Assembly (NCBI GenBank): GCA_902581405.1
Contig: CACHOJ010000006.1
Location: 1-64,000, forward strand
Direction of reading: 5' to 3'
Length of the DNA: 64,000 nucleotides
DNA from: an uncultured Pelagibacteraceae bacterium
Lineage (GTDB): Bacteria > Pseudomonadota > Alphaproteobacteria > Pelagibacterales > Pelagibacteraceae
The notes beneath the pieces are model-generated. The model saw nothing but the letters and a program-made list of their open reading frames with translations, did not search any database and was not told where the DNA came from. The position numbers and the translations under genes are program-made. This document shows positions 17,745-25,960 of this stretch, one piece after another. The first letter of the stretch is position 1. Each line of letters starts with the position of its first letter.

Positions 17745-17777
17745 CTTCATTGAAACTTCATTGAATCTTCATTGAAC
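17745..17777 (+). repeat. 11-bp tandem repeat, three units
   Basis: CTTCATTGAAA, CTTCATTGAAT and CTTCATTGAAC follow one another without interruption. Only the eleventh base varies. The array lies in the 183-bp spacer between DUF805 and rnhA, the longest gene-free stretch in the window. Confidence 0.85.
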
Positions 17778-17796
17778 TTTATTTAAAGAAAACAAG

Positions 17797-17805
17797 TGTG
17801 GATAA
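17797..17805 (-). promoter_or_regulatory. Consensus DnaA box (single)
   Basis: TTATCCACA reads on the minus strand (TGTGGATAA on plus). It is a perfect 9-mer match to the classical DnaA box, 20 bp past the tandem repeat. I found no second consensus box beside it, so binding is possible but an origin is not supported. Confidence 0.4.
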
Positions 17806-17823
17806 GGGAATCCTTTAATAAGG

Positions 17824-17837
17824 GGCGTTCTGTTGCC
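17824..17837 (+). repeat. GC-rich direct repeat, copy 3
   Basis: GGCGTTCTGTTGCC, identical to copy 1. It lies 10 nt beyond the rnhA stop codon. Together, copies 1-3 bracket the DUF805 gene and the spacer beside it. Confidence 0.8.
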
Positions 17838-17847
17838 AGGTGCTCCG

Positions 17848-18270
17848 TTAGGAGTTTGCAGCTCCTCTAGCAATTAAATCTACTTCGTTGTTTAAAACAT
17901 CACTTGAGTGACCCTTAACCCAGTTCCATTTTATCTTAAATTCATTTGTTAGATTATCCAGTTCAGTCCAGAGCTCTTTATTTTTAACTGGTTGTTTATT
18001 TGCAGTTTTCCACCCATTTTTTTTCCAATTATGTATCCATTCAGTTATTCCTGATTTCACATATTTAGAGTCTGTGAAAATCTGAACACTGCTTCCTTTA
18101 GGAATTTTTTTAAGAGCTTTAATTGGAGCAAGCAACTCCATTTGATTATTTGTGGTATCTTTTTTGCTACCCTTTATCTGAATTTTTTTTTTATCATCAA
18201 TAATAATTGCAGCCCATCCACCATTTCCTGGATTACCTAAGCACGATCCATCAGTATAGATTTTTATCAT
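17848..18270 (-). CDS. rnhA: Ribonuclease HI
   Basis: A 140-residue enzyme that cleaves RNA in RNA-DNA hybrids. The catalytic set is visible: Asp in IKIYTDGSCLGNPGNGGWA, Glu in NNQMELLAPI, Asp in VQIFTDSKYVKSGI, and the last aspartate in NNEVDLIARGAA. The basic handle WIHNWKKNGWKTANKQPVKN is typical of bacterial RNase HI. It overlaps the stop of thrB by 1 bp and ends the long minus-strand run; no T-rich terminator follows. Confidence 0.95.
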   Translation of the reverse strand: MIKIYTDGSCLGNPGNGGWAAIIIDDKKKIQIKGSKKDTTNNQMELLAPIKALKKIPKGSSVQIFTDSKYVKSGITEWIHNWKKNGWKTANKQPVKNKELWTELDNLTNEFKIKWNWVKGHSSDVLNNEVDLIARGAANS

Positions 18271-19235
18271 TAGGAGTAATCCTTAAAAGAATTTAGTTTT
18301 CTATGAAAATTTAATTTATCTAAATATTCTTTTGGGTCTTTTATCTTTATCAATGCTTTTTTTGGAGTATTTAAATAATCATATGATCTTGTAAGAAGAT
18401 ATCTTAAAGCTGATCCTCTACATAAAGTATTGAAATTATTCTTTTCTTTAGTATTTAATTTACGTATTGATTGGTAACCTCTTAATAATTGAGCAGATTT
18501 ACTTTTATCTAGTACAAAAATTTTATTTCTTTTTTTAAAACATAGTGCATTAACACATGTAGCCAATTCATAAGCTAAAAAATCGTTTGCAGAAAAATAA
18601 AAATCAATAAAACCATAATATTTTTTCTTATAGAAAAAAATATTATCAATAAAAAGATCGCTGTGTATTATTCCATTTGGCATATTTTCTGGCCATTTTT
18701 TCTTAATATCGACTAAGTCGTTTCGCATAGTATTTATTAAATTACTTGAAAGTTTATTAATTCTTCGATCAATTCTACTTAGCAAAGGTCCCCAGGAATT
18801 TATTGAAAGTGAATTTTTTCTATATAATCTTAATTTTTTAGCAGCTAAATGTAGAAGAGCTGCATTTTTTCCAACTTGAAAACAGTCTTTATTTGTCAGT
18901 TGATTTTTGTCTTTTCCATCTAAAAAACTCACTAAACATGCTGTTTTATTTTTAATTTTGAATAAGTATTTACCTTTTTTATTCTTTATTGGCTCAGGAC
19001 ACTTAATTTTCTTTTTAGATAAACCAAACATCAAGTTCATAAAAAAAGGCAAATCTTTTTTCTGAACTCTTTTTTCAAAAATGGTTAATATTATTTTTCT
19101 GTTATTTGTTTTTATTAAGTAGTTTGTATTCTCAATTCCTTTTTTTATGCCTGAAAAAGATATAATTTTACCAACATTAAAGTTTTTCTCGATCAAGCTA
19201 AGATCGCTCCCATTTATTCTTGTATATACAGCCAT
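18270..19235 (-). CDS. thrB: Homoserine kinase (APH-fold, alphaproteobacterial type)
   Basis: A 321-residue kinase that phosphorylates homoserine for threonine synthase. The fold is the aminoglycoside phosphotransferase type (ThrB class II), not GHMP. The catalytic loop is NGIIHSDLFIDNIFF and the metal site FIDFYFSANDFLAYELA. N-terminal NYLIKTNNRKIILTIFEKR resembles the nucleotide-binding strands. It shares single-base overlaps with ispH upstream and rnhA downstream, an ispH-thrB-rnhA order common in alphaproteobacteria. Confidence 0.9.
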   Translation of the reverse strand: MAVYTRINGSDLSLIEKNFNVGKIISFSGIKKGIENTNYLIKTNNRKIILTIFEKRVQKKDLPFFMNLMFGLSKKKIKCPEPIKNKKGKYLFKIKNKTACLVSFLDGKDKNQLTNKDCFQVGKNAALLHLAAKKLRLYRKNSLSINSWGPLLSRIDRRINKLSSNLINTMRNDLVDIKKKWPENMPNGIIHSDLFIDNIFFYKKKYYGFIDFYFSANDFLAYELATCVNALCFKKRNKIFVLDKSKSAQLLRGYQSIRKLNTKEKNNFNTLCRGSALRYLLTRSYDYLNTPKKALIKIKDPKEYLDKLNFHRKLNSFKDYS

Positions 19236-20179
19236 TAATTTAATTTTCCTGGAATCTTAAATGTTACGTCCTCTTTTACTATTTCAACTTCCTCTATTTC
19301 TACAGTAAATTTTTTTTTAATATTTTCTATGAATTCATTAACTAATACTTCAGGAGCTGAGGCCCCTGATGAAATACCTATTGTTTTGCATTTAGATATT
19401 TTTTCAAGTGGAAAAGTACTTTCTGAATGAATTAATTCAGCATGTTCACATCCATTATTTTTAGCTACTTCTACCAATCTAACTGAGTTAGAAGAATTTC
19501 TACTACCAATCACAAACAAATTATCACACTCTTTTGCTATCTTTTTTACTGCTGCTTGCCTATTTGTTGTTGCATAACAAATATCATCTTTTTTAGGCTC
19601 GTGAATATCAGGAAAGCGTTTTTTTAAAACATTTATAATATCTTTAGTATCATCAACCGACAATGTTGTTTGAGTAATATAAGCAAGTTTATCGTTTTTG
19701 CCTCTTTGATAATTCTTTGCATCATCTATGGTTTCAATAAGATCAATCTTTCCAATAGCTACTTGACCCATGGTACCAATTACCTCAGGATGGTTTTTAT
19801 GACCTATAAGTAAAACTTGAACATCTTTTTTATTTAAACTTTCTGCTTCTCTGTGAACTTTAGACACTAGCGGGCAAGTTGCATCAACAAATATCATATT
19901 TAAACTTTCAGCTTCTTCAGGAACAGATTTTGGTACACCATGAGCTGAAAAGATAACAGGTCTTGTTTTATCTTCAATTTCATCAATTTCCTCAACAAAT
20001 ATTGCTCCAATTTTTTTTAAGCCATCTACTACATGTTTGTTATGAACAATTTCGTGTCTTACATATACAGGGGCACCATACTTTTCTATACTTTTCTTTA
20101 CAATTTCAATTGCCCTATCAACGCCTGCACAAAAACCTCTAGGAGATGCTAAAAGAATTTTAAGATGATTATTTTTCAC
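19235..20179 (-). CDS. ispH: 4-hydroxy-3-methylbut-2-enyl diphosphate reductase
   Basis: The last enzyme of the MEP pathway, making IPP and DMAPP. At 314 residues it matches the family. The three [4Fe-4S] cysteines lie in ASPRGFCAGVDRAI, FVDATCPLVSKVH and near GCEHAELIH/SKCKTIGISSGASAPE. The catalytic region TQTTLSVDD is present. Its start overlaps the end of a small membrane protein ORF by 11 bp. It lies directly downstream of the retinal pathway genes, whose C5 precursors it supplies; ispE is also in this window. Confidence 0.96.
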   Translation of the reverse strand: MKNNHLKILLASPRGFCAGVDRAIEIVKKSIEKYGAPVYVRHEIVHNKHVVDGLKKIGAIFVEEIDEIEDKTRPVIFSAHGVPKSVPEEAESLNMIFVDATCPLVSKVHREAESLNKKDVQVLLIGHKNHPEVIGTMGQVAIGKIDLIETIDDAKNYQRGKNDKLAYITQTTLSVDDTKDIINVLKKRFPDIHEPKKDDICYATTNRQAAVKKIAKECDNLFVIGSRNSSNSVRLVEVAKNNGCEHAELIHSESTFPLEKISKCKTIGISSGASAPEVLVNEFIENIKKKFTVEIEEVEIVKEDVTFKIPGKLN

Positions 20180-20342
20180 TTTGATCCTTCCTAAAAAAAG
20201 GGATTAAAAAAACAATACATGCAATTAGAAAAAAAAGACTGCCAAACATAGCCCAAAAGCTTCCTACACTTGATATAATAAAACCCAACGCAGAAATAAT
20301 GAATAAAATCCACCCAATTAAATTAATATTTTTATTACTCAT
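20169..20342 (-). CDS. Small two-helix membrane protein between blh and ispH
   Basis: About 57 residues from the ATG at 20342 (the track's TTG start is three codons earlier). Two hydrophobic helices (INLIGWILFIISALGFIISSV and FWAMFGSLFFLIACIVFLIPFF) end in the charged tail RKDQSEK. It overlaps blh by 8 bp and ispH by 11 bp, so it appears to be translated within this operon. I do not recognise the family. A role in retinal or isoprenoid metabolism is a guess from position only. Confidence 0.55.
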   Translation of the reverse strand: MSNKNINLIGWILFIISALGFIISSVGSFWAMFGSLFFLIACIVFLIPFFRKDQSEK

Positions 20343-21225
20343 TTTTTTCAATTAAATATTCGAGCAATATATGTGGAAAAGTTAATGAGGCCAATCCAAT
20401 AAAAATTACTCGATATATAGTTTCATTAAATTCGTTATAATTATTCAGAATTGATATTGAAATAACATATCCAAAAATTGTCAAAATTGTTAGTGGAAGG
20501 GCTTTTTTAATAAATACCGGTAAACCCTTTATCAAATTTTTATTTAATTCTCTAATCAAAGAAATCGAGTGCCTTATTGAATGTAAAAAGCAAAAGTAAA
20601 TCGTAAAAGCAATTATTGGATTTAGAAAATAATTTAGGATAAGTATTGACAAGTAATCCATCAATAATAATGATTTTGCTTCAAAACTTTTGTTTAATGA
20701 TAAAATAATTCCTGAAATTAAAGATAGTAAGATAAATATAAATAATACCTCATTAGATATTATTAAATTATTTGAAATATAAAAATTTAATGTTTCGAAT
20801 ATTGTTAATGTCTCTTCTTTGTGGAAAAATAAAGGTGAGGTAATTATTAATGATCCTTTTAAAAAATAAATTAATTCAAAATTTTTCTTCTGATTAATGA
20901 ATTCAGAGTCTTCTTTACCAAAATGGAAAGCGGCAATAATTAAAAACAACAAAAGTAACAATTTTGGAAATACTAACCAAATCAATATTGTAACTGCACC
21001 AATAAATAAATAACTCAAATAAAAAATATTCATTGATTTATATCCAAAGTATTTTATTAGCTTCTTTCCTTTAATATGATCCAGAGAACCATGAGATATT
21101 CCAATTGTTAAAATTAAGAATAATGAAATAATTAAGAAACTACCTTCTCTTAGGTATTCTATCCCAGATAAAAAAATACATAAATTAAAAAAAATTAAAG
21201 AGTGGTAAAAATTAATTTTGATCAT
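20335..21225 (-). CDS. blh: Brp/Blh-type beta-carotene 15,15'-dioxygenase
   Basis: An integral membrane enzyme of 296 residues that splits beta-carotene into two retinals. The conserved histidine positions are in GISHGSLDHIKGKK, FHFGKEDSEF, FLHSIRHSISLIREL and FPHILLEYLIE. About eight membrane helices are visible. It follows crtY with 5 nt between. Its product is the chromophore of proteorhodopsin; no rhodopsin gene is in this window, so the pump must be elsewhere. Confidence 0.92.
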   Translation of the reverse strand: MIKINFYHSLIFFNLCIFLSGIEYLREGSFLIISLFLILTIGISHGSLDHIKGKKLIKYFGYKSMNIFYLSYLFIGAVTILIWLVFPKLLLLLFLIIAAFHFGKEDSEFINQKKNFELIYFLKGSLIITSPLFFHKEETLTIFETLNFYISNNLIISNEVLFIFILLSLISGIILSLNKSFEAKSLLLMDYLSILILNYFLNPIIAFTIYFCFLHSIRHSISLIRELNKNLIKGLPVFIKKALPLTILTIFGYVISISILNNYNEFNETIYRVIFIGLASLTFPHILLEYLIEKNE

Positions 21226-21230
21226 TTAAT

Positions 21231-22295
21231 TTAAAAAAGAGCTTTTATAAAAATCCATTTAGGCATTTTTAATATTATTGATGAATCTTCTAAAAGATTA
21301 CTTTTATTCGACAAAAATTTTATAACAGTATTAGATTTATTATTAAACATCCTAAAAAAAATATTCGGCATTTTGCTTGGATTATTTTTCAGAACTTTCA
21401 AAAAAATATTATCGAGAAATTGATATTTCTTTTTAATTTGAAAAGTTTTCAATTTACTAATGTTTTCGATGTTTTCTCTTATATATTTACTTTGTTCTTG
21501 AATATTTAGAAAAGTATAACCAGTACTTAACCTTGTCATACCTCCAGCGGTTCCAATATTAATTTTATTTTTTACTTGGCTGATTACTGGATAAAAAAGA
21601 GGTATTGCACCCACCTCTTTATATGTAATCTTATAATCTTTTATTTTTAGATTATTCTCAATATATTCTTTAATTTGCTGATCATAGTCTTTTTGTGAGT
21701 CATCATTCATTTCTGATAACCAAGTTGTTTCAACCAATGCTGTCCTTTTTGAATATGGAAGTGTATAAAAAAAATGAACACTTCCTCTCTGTTCACAATC
21801 AAAATCCATTAGATTCATCATTTCTTCATCAAAAAATTCCTTTTTTGTTTCTATTTCTACACCACAAAAATGCTGCCATAGACCATTGTTTTGATTATCT
21901 AAATTTGGAACACTATTAAATACTAAAGAGTTATCAAAATTTAAATTTTGATCATTTTTGTGAAATGAAATATTTTTATTCTCTTTTAATCTATTGTTTA
22001 TCTTCTCATAAAATAGCCCACTATCAATACTCTGATATGGATAATTATCGCACTCCAGATGTTTAGTCCTTTGAGGCACATTTATAGAAAAATGTTTCCA
22101 ATTTTTTTTCACACAATCTTCAAAGTTATGCGGGAATGTCTTCCAAAAAGACCAAGTTTTATCTTTTTTGTATTCATTTCTTGGCTCAATAATAGCTAAT
22201 GTTTTATTTTTTAACTTATTATTTGTCTCTAATTCATATGCTAAAGATAATCCTGCGCAACCTCCTCCAATTATTACAAGATCAAAATCTTTCAT
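21231..22295 (-). CDS. crtY: Lycopene beta-cyclase
   Basis: A flavoprotein of 354 residues that cyclises both ends of lycopene to beta-carotene. The N-terminal dinucleotide site is FDLVIIGGGCAGLSLAYELE. KTWSFWKTFP (about residues 46-55), TALVETTWLS and GAIPLFYPV...NIGTAGGMTRLSTGYTF match CrtY-type cyclases. Its start overlaps the crtB stop by 14 bp. It links the crtI/crtB products to the blh gene downstream. Confidence 0.92.
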   Translation of the reverse strand: MKDFDLVIIGGGCAGLSLAYELETNNKLKNKTLAIIEPRNEYKKDKTWSFWKTFPHNFEDCVKKNWKHFSINVPQRTKHLECDNYPYQSIDSGLFYEKINNRLKENKNISFHKNDQNLNFDNSLVFNSVPNLDNQNNGLWQHFCGVEIETKKEFFDEEMMNLMDFDCEQRGSVHFFYTLPYSKRTALVETTWLSEMNDDSQKDYDQQIKEYIENNLKIKDYKITYKEVGAIPLFYPVISQVKNKINIGTAGGMTRLSTGYTFLNIQEQSKYIRENIENISKLKTFQIKKKYQFLDNIFLKVLKNNPSKMPNIFFRMFNNKSNTVIKFLSNKSNLLEDSSIILKMPKWIFIKALF

Positions 22296-23133
22296 TTAAA
22301 TTTATTTCCTCACTAATTAATTCGTGCTCTTTATCTCTAAGGTGATTATGTTTTTTTATCAATGATAGTTTTACTAGGTCAAATATAGATAAAATTGTTT
22401 GTAATATCTTGCCACTATCATTAACAAAAATTTTACCTGATTTATTATAATTTTGAATAGTTTGTTTTTTAATAATATTTCTTCCAATTTGTCTATAAAT
22501 TCTTCTTGCAACTAAAATTGAAAATCTAAGAGTTAATTGAATATCTTTTATTGATGAAAAGCTACTATCATAAAATAAATCTGCAGTAGCCAATGTTTCT
22601 TTTATGGTTTCAAAATTATGTTTTATATAAAACCTTTTATTTTTAGAGTCCTCTATCACATCTCTAGAAATATTTGTTAGTTGCATAGCTATTCCCAAAT
22701 CTATAGCCGATTTAAGAGAATTAGAGCTAGTGACATTTAAAATTTTTGCCATCATTAATCCAACAGTTCCTGCTACTCTATATGAATAAATTAATAATTC
22801 CTTTTTTGAATTTAATTTTACCTCGCTTTGAATATCAGACTCCACACCATCGAATAGGTCTTCTACAATTTTTGTGGAAATATTATATTCATCCATTAAT
22901 ACCCACATATTTTTTATTATCGGATTCTGAAATTCTTGATTGTTAAAATTATTTTTGAAGTTTAAAAATCTTCTTAATTTAACATCAATTGTACCTTCAT
23001 CGTCTGCTATATTGTCTAAAGTTCTACAAAAATCGTATAAATTAGAACACTTCAAGTAAGTTTCTTTTGGAAGAAAAAAACCAGCCCAGTTAAAAGATTT
23101 TGCGTATATTGATAGAAAATTTTTTTTATCCAT
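22282..23133 (-). CDS. crtB: Phytoene synthase
   Basis: A 283-residue trans-isoprenyl synthase joining two geranylgeranyl diphosphates to phytoene. The first aspartate motif is DFCRTLDNIADDEG (about residues 29-42) and the second is QLTNISRDVIEDSKNKRFY (about residues 151-169). YRVAGTVGLMMAKIL lies between. The gene shares 1 bp with the crtI stop (TAATG type) and overlaps crtY. A GGPP synthase (crtE/ispA) is not present in the window. Confidence 0.95.
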   Translation of the reverse strand: MDKKNFLSIYAKSFNWAGFFLPKETYLKCSNLYDFCRTLDNIADDEGTIDVKLRRFLNFKNNFNNQEFQNPIIKNMWVLMDEYNISTKIVEDLFDGVESDIQSEVKLNSKKELLIYSYRVAGTVGLMMAKILNVTSSNSLKSAIDLGIAMQLTNISRDVIEDSKNKRFYIKHNFETIKETLATADLFYDSSFSSIKDIQLTLRFSILVARRIYRQIGRNIIKKQTIQNYNKSGKIFVNDSGKILQTILSIFDLVKLSLIKKHNHLRDKEHELISEEINLNERF

Positions 23134-24590
23134 TACAAAATTTTGTCTAAGACTTTTGCTGAAGATAGTACTCCTGGTACACCTGCCCCAGGATGAGTGC
23201 CTGCCCCAACAAAATACAAACCATCAAAAACCTCTGATTTATTGTGAAATCTAAAATAAGCTGATTGGGTAAATTTTGGTTGAATAGAAAAACCTGAGCC
23301 ATATTTTGTATTTAACTCTTTCTCAAAATAATCTGGAGTTAAATAAAAATCCTCAACAATATTTTCACTTAGATTGGGCAGTAAACTTTCTTCCATTTTT
23401 TTAATAACTAATTTTTTCATTTTATCTCCCTCAATAGACCAATCTATACCAGATTGGTTATTGGGAACCGGCACCAACACATAAAAACAATCATGATTAT
23501 CAGGCGCCATAGATTTATCAGTAGCTGTTGGTCTATGTAAATAGTAACTAATATCGTCATTTAATTTTTTATTGTTAAAAATATCATCCAAGTGTTCCTT
23601 GTACTTATCTCCAAATTTGATGGTATGATGTTCAATGCCGTCGTAAACTTTTTTTGTTCCAAAGTAATACACAAACAAACCCATTGAATATTCCATTCTT
23701 TTCATTTTCCAATTAAAAATAGAATTACTACTATTTGTATTTGCTAATTTTGAGTAAACTGCAGGTGGATCAGCGTTGCAAATGACATTATCTGTCTCTA
23801 TTTTATCCCCGTTGCTTAGTTCAACGCCAGTTATTTTATTTTTATTTGATAAGATTTTATTTACTTCGCATCCTTTTAATATTTTTATATGTTCTTCATT
23901 CATTAGTTTTTCCATACCATTTATTATTTGTCCTGTTCCACCCATGGAGTAATGAATTCCCCATTTTTTTTCTAAATATAAAATTAATCCATATATTGAT
24001 GTTGTTGTAAAAGGATTACCACCTACCAATAGTGGGTGCATACTAAGTAATCTTCTCAATTTTTCATTTTCTATGTAAGATGAAACTAAACCATAAACAG
24101 ATTTATAACTCTTTAGGTTGAACAAAGAGGGTATTTGCTTTAACATAAACGAGGGTTTATCAAATGGTACATCTGATAATTCAGTAAATCCTTTATCGAA
24201 AATTTTTTTTGTAAAATTAACTAAATTTTTATAACCCTCGGCATCTTTTTCATTGATCTTTTTAATTTGATCAATCATCTCTTGTTCATTACCTGAGTAG
24301 TTGAATTTGAAACCGTCCTCAAAAACAAATTGATACCAGGTTTTGAGAGATCTAATTTCTAAGTAATCTTTTGAGTTTTTATTAAAAAGCTGGAATAATT
24401 CATCAATCAAATAAGGCGCTGTTATAACAGTTGGACCACCGTCAAATGTAAATCCATTTTTTCTAAAAACTCTTGCTCTTCCACCTAAATCTTTATGTTT
24501 TTCAATCAGGGTTACATTATGACCCTTAGCCTTTAATCTCAATGCTGCAGCCATACCCCCAAAACCTGATCCAATTACTATCGAATTCAT
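23133..24590 (-). CDS. crtI: Phytoene desaturase (CrtI type)
   Basis: A 485-residue flavoenzyme that desaturates phytoene to lycopene. It has the N-terminal FAD site SIVIGSGFGGMAAALRLKAKGHNVTLIEKHKDLGGRARVF and the CrtI C-terminal motif YFVGAGTHPGAGVPGVLSSAKVL. FDGGPTVITAPYLIDELF (about residues 51-68) is also typical. It begins 44 nt downstream of the atpF stop, so it could be transcribed from the F0 operon or from a weak TATAAA-containing promoter in that gap. Confidence 0.95.
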   Translation of the reverse strand: MNSIVIGSGFGGMAAALRLKAKGHNVTLIEKHKDLGGRARVFRKNGFTFDGGPTVITAPYLIDELFQLFNKNSKDYLEIRSLKTWYQFVFEDGFKFNYSGNEQEMIDQIKKINEKDAEGYKNLVNFTKKIFDKGFTELSDVPFDKPSFMLKQIPSLFNLKSYKSVYGLVSSYIENEKLRRLLSMHPLLVGGNPFTTTSIYGLILYLEKKWGIHYSMGGTGQIINGMEKLMNEEHIKILKGCEVNKILSNKNKITGVELSNGDKIETDNVICNADPPAVYSKLANTNSSNSIFNWKMKRMEYSMGLFVYYFGTKKVYDGIEHHTIKFGDKYKEHLDDIFNNKKLNDDISYYLHRPTATDKSMAPDNHDCFYVLVPVPNNQSGIDWSIEGDKMKKLVIKKMEESLLPNLSENIVEDFYLTPDYFEKELNTKYGSGFSIQPKFTQSAYFRFHNKSEVFDGLYFVGAGTHPGAGVPGVLSSAKVLDKIL

Positions 24591-24634
24591 AATACAGATT
24601 TTATATTATTTTGAGTAAATGTAACGTAATTAAG

Positions 24635-25132
24635 TTATGAATTAATTTTTTTTAATTCAGACTTTGCTTCTTCAAGATTTTTTTCAAAAAGATTATCTAA
24701 TTTGGACCTATCAACTGTTGTAGTCATAATCTTTTTCACAGACTCTAGTGCAATTTTAATTGATCTATCTTTGATTTCTTTGATTGCTGACTCTTTCATC
24801 TGATTTATTTTAGTTTGAGTTAAATTTTTCTTTATTTCAGAACTTTTATGAAACTTTTCATTCATGCTAATAACAAGCTGTTCTGATTCAGATTTGGCTT
24901 GATCGAGTATTTTTTTGGTTTCTCCTTCTACAGAGTTAAGTTTAGCCTGAGCCTCATCTAAGAGTTTCTTTGACTCAACTCTTAACTTTTCACTTTCTTC
25001 AATCTCCTTTTTTATATCTCCTATCATTTTTGTTAAGAGATTGTTTATATTCTGAGGAATTTTAAAATATACCAACAGACCAATAAATATAAAAAATGAA
25101 ATTGCTACCCAAAATGTTGCATCAAACGACAT
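24635..25132 (-). CDS. atpF: ATP synthase F0 subunit b
   Basis: A 165-residue peripheral stalk subunit. One N-terminal membrane helix (FWVAISFFIFIGLLVYFKIP) is followed by a long charged coiled coil (about residues 30-160). It dimerises with the b' subunit encoded just upstream, overlapping it by 11 bp, the alphaproteobacterial and photosynthetic arrangement. It is the last gene of the F0 operon; the F1 genes are not in the window. An 8-bp inverted repeat covers its final codons. Confidence 0.93.
   Translation of the reverse strand: MSFDATFWVAISFFIFIGLLVYFKIPQNINNLLTKMIGDIKKEIEESEKLRVESKKLLDEAQAKLNSVEGETKKILDQAKSESEQLVISMNEKFHKSSEIKKNLTQTKINQMKESAIKEIKDRSIKIALESVKKIMTTTVDRSKLDNLFEKNLEEAKSELKKINS
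24638..24659 (-). other. AT-rich stem-loop at the end of atpF
   Basis: TGAATTAA and TTAATTCA form a perfect 8-bp inverted repeat around a 6-nt homopolymer loop, ending directly before the atpF stop codon. It might act as a 3' mRNA-stabilising hairpin separating F0 from crt messages. It has no T-run after it and is weak because of its AT content. Confidence 0.3.
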
Positions 25133-25712
25133 CTTTTCTCTCTTTGTTTAATTTTGCTTGATCCTCTACTATTGCAGCAATACTGCTACTATTAACTTCT
25201 TCACCTATCAGCTCTTTTATTAATTCTGCAGATGTTTCGGCTGCTATTTTGTTTATTTTTTCACCTGATTTGTTTCTAAATTCAGACAACTCGTTTTCTA
25301 CTGAACTAATTTCTTCATCAAGATCTTTTTCTAATGCATTTCTTTTTTTATTAATATCCTCTAATATTTTTTGTCTAGCTTCATTAAAGTAGTTTTTTGC
25401 TTTAATTTTACTATCTAAAATAATTTTTTCATATTCATCAATTTTTTTTTGACTTTCTTCTTTTTGTTTATCTGCTGTTTCAATATTTTCTAGTATTTGG
25501 GACTTTCTAGTTTCCAGGTTATCGCTGATTTTAGGCAATATAACTTTGGTCAGAACAATAAAAAGTATTCCAAATGTGATGATAAGCCAGAATATTTGAG
25601 ATATCCAAAACTCTGGATTGAGTTGAGGCATACCACCACTTTCAGCAGCAAATACTGTATTAAAACATGCAAAGCATGTGACGAATACAAAAATAATTAT
25701 TTTTTTTAACAT
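25122..25712 (-). CDS. atpG: ATP synthase F0 subunit b'
   Basis: A 196-residue b-type stalk subunit. It begins with a signal-like segment (IIIFVFVTCFACFNTVFAAESG), then PQLNPEFWISQIFWLIITFGILFIVLTKVILPKI, the b' membrane helix, and a long coiled coil rich in Lys and Glu. It lies between atpE (3 nt upstream) and atpF. Paired b and b' genes in this order are typical of alphaproteobacteria. The N-terminal extension before the membrane helix might be a cleaved leader. Confidence 0.92.
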   Translation of the reverse strand: MLKKIIIFVFVTCFACFNTVFAAESGGMPQLNPEFWISQIFWLIITFGILFIVLTKVILPKISDNLETRKSQILENIETADKQKEESQKKIDEYEKIILDSKIKAKNYFNEARQKILEDINKKRNALEKDLDEEISSVENELSEFRNKSGEKINKIAAETSAELIKELIGEEVNSSSIAAIVEDQAKLNKERKDVV

Positions 25713-25715
25713 TAA

Positions 25716-25943
25716 CTAAAATGCAAATAAAATAATCAACGCAACTACTAGTCCAAATAATCCTGTAGCTTCAGCTAAAGCAAATCCTAATAATAAATTA
25801 GGGAATTGTTTTTGAGCTGCAGACGGATTTCTCATAGCACCAGATAAGTAATTACCAAAGATAATTCCAATACCAACTCCTGCACCTGCTAGTGCAATAG
25901 CCGCTAAACCTGCTCCTATCATTTTTGCTGCTTCTAATTCCAT
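25716..25943 (-). CDS. atpE: ATP synthase F0 subunit c
   Basis: The 75-residue ring subunit, a hairpin of two helices. Helix 1 has the glycine-rich face GAGLAAIALAGAGVGIGIIFGNYLSGAMRNP, then the loop RNPSAAQK. Helix 2 carries the ion-binding glutamate in LGFALAEATGLFGLVVALIILF. No Na+-type ligand set is evident, so proton coupling is expected. It has the strongest ribosome-binding site I noticed in the window, as suits a subunit needed in many copies. Confidence 0.97.
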   Translation of the reverse strand: MELEAAKMIGAGLAAIALAGAGVGIGIIFGNYLSGAMRNPSAAQKQFPNLLLGFALAEATGLFGLVVALIILFAF

Positions 25944-25947
25944 TCTT

Positions 25948-25954
25948 CCTCCTT
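25948..25954 (-). promoter_or_regulatory. Strong ribosome-binding site of atpE
   Basis: AAGGAGG on the minus strand, 4 nt before the atpE ATG. Most genes here have weak or no recognisable Shine-Dalgarno sequence, so this one stands out. It fits the need for many c subunits per complex. Confidence 0.8.
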
Positions 25955-25960
25955 TTTTTA

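Noticed and set aside
17665-17847. Possible replication origin (tandem repeats plus one DnaA box)
   Set aside because: Only one consensus box, no origin-linked genes (hemE, dnaA, parAB), and the neighbouring genes point toward the site rather than away from it.
17842-17855. CTCC-gtta-GGAG stem at the rnhA stop as a terminator
   Set aside because: Four pairs only, overlapping the stop codon and without a T-run.
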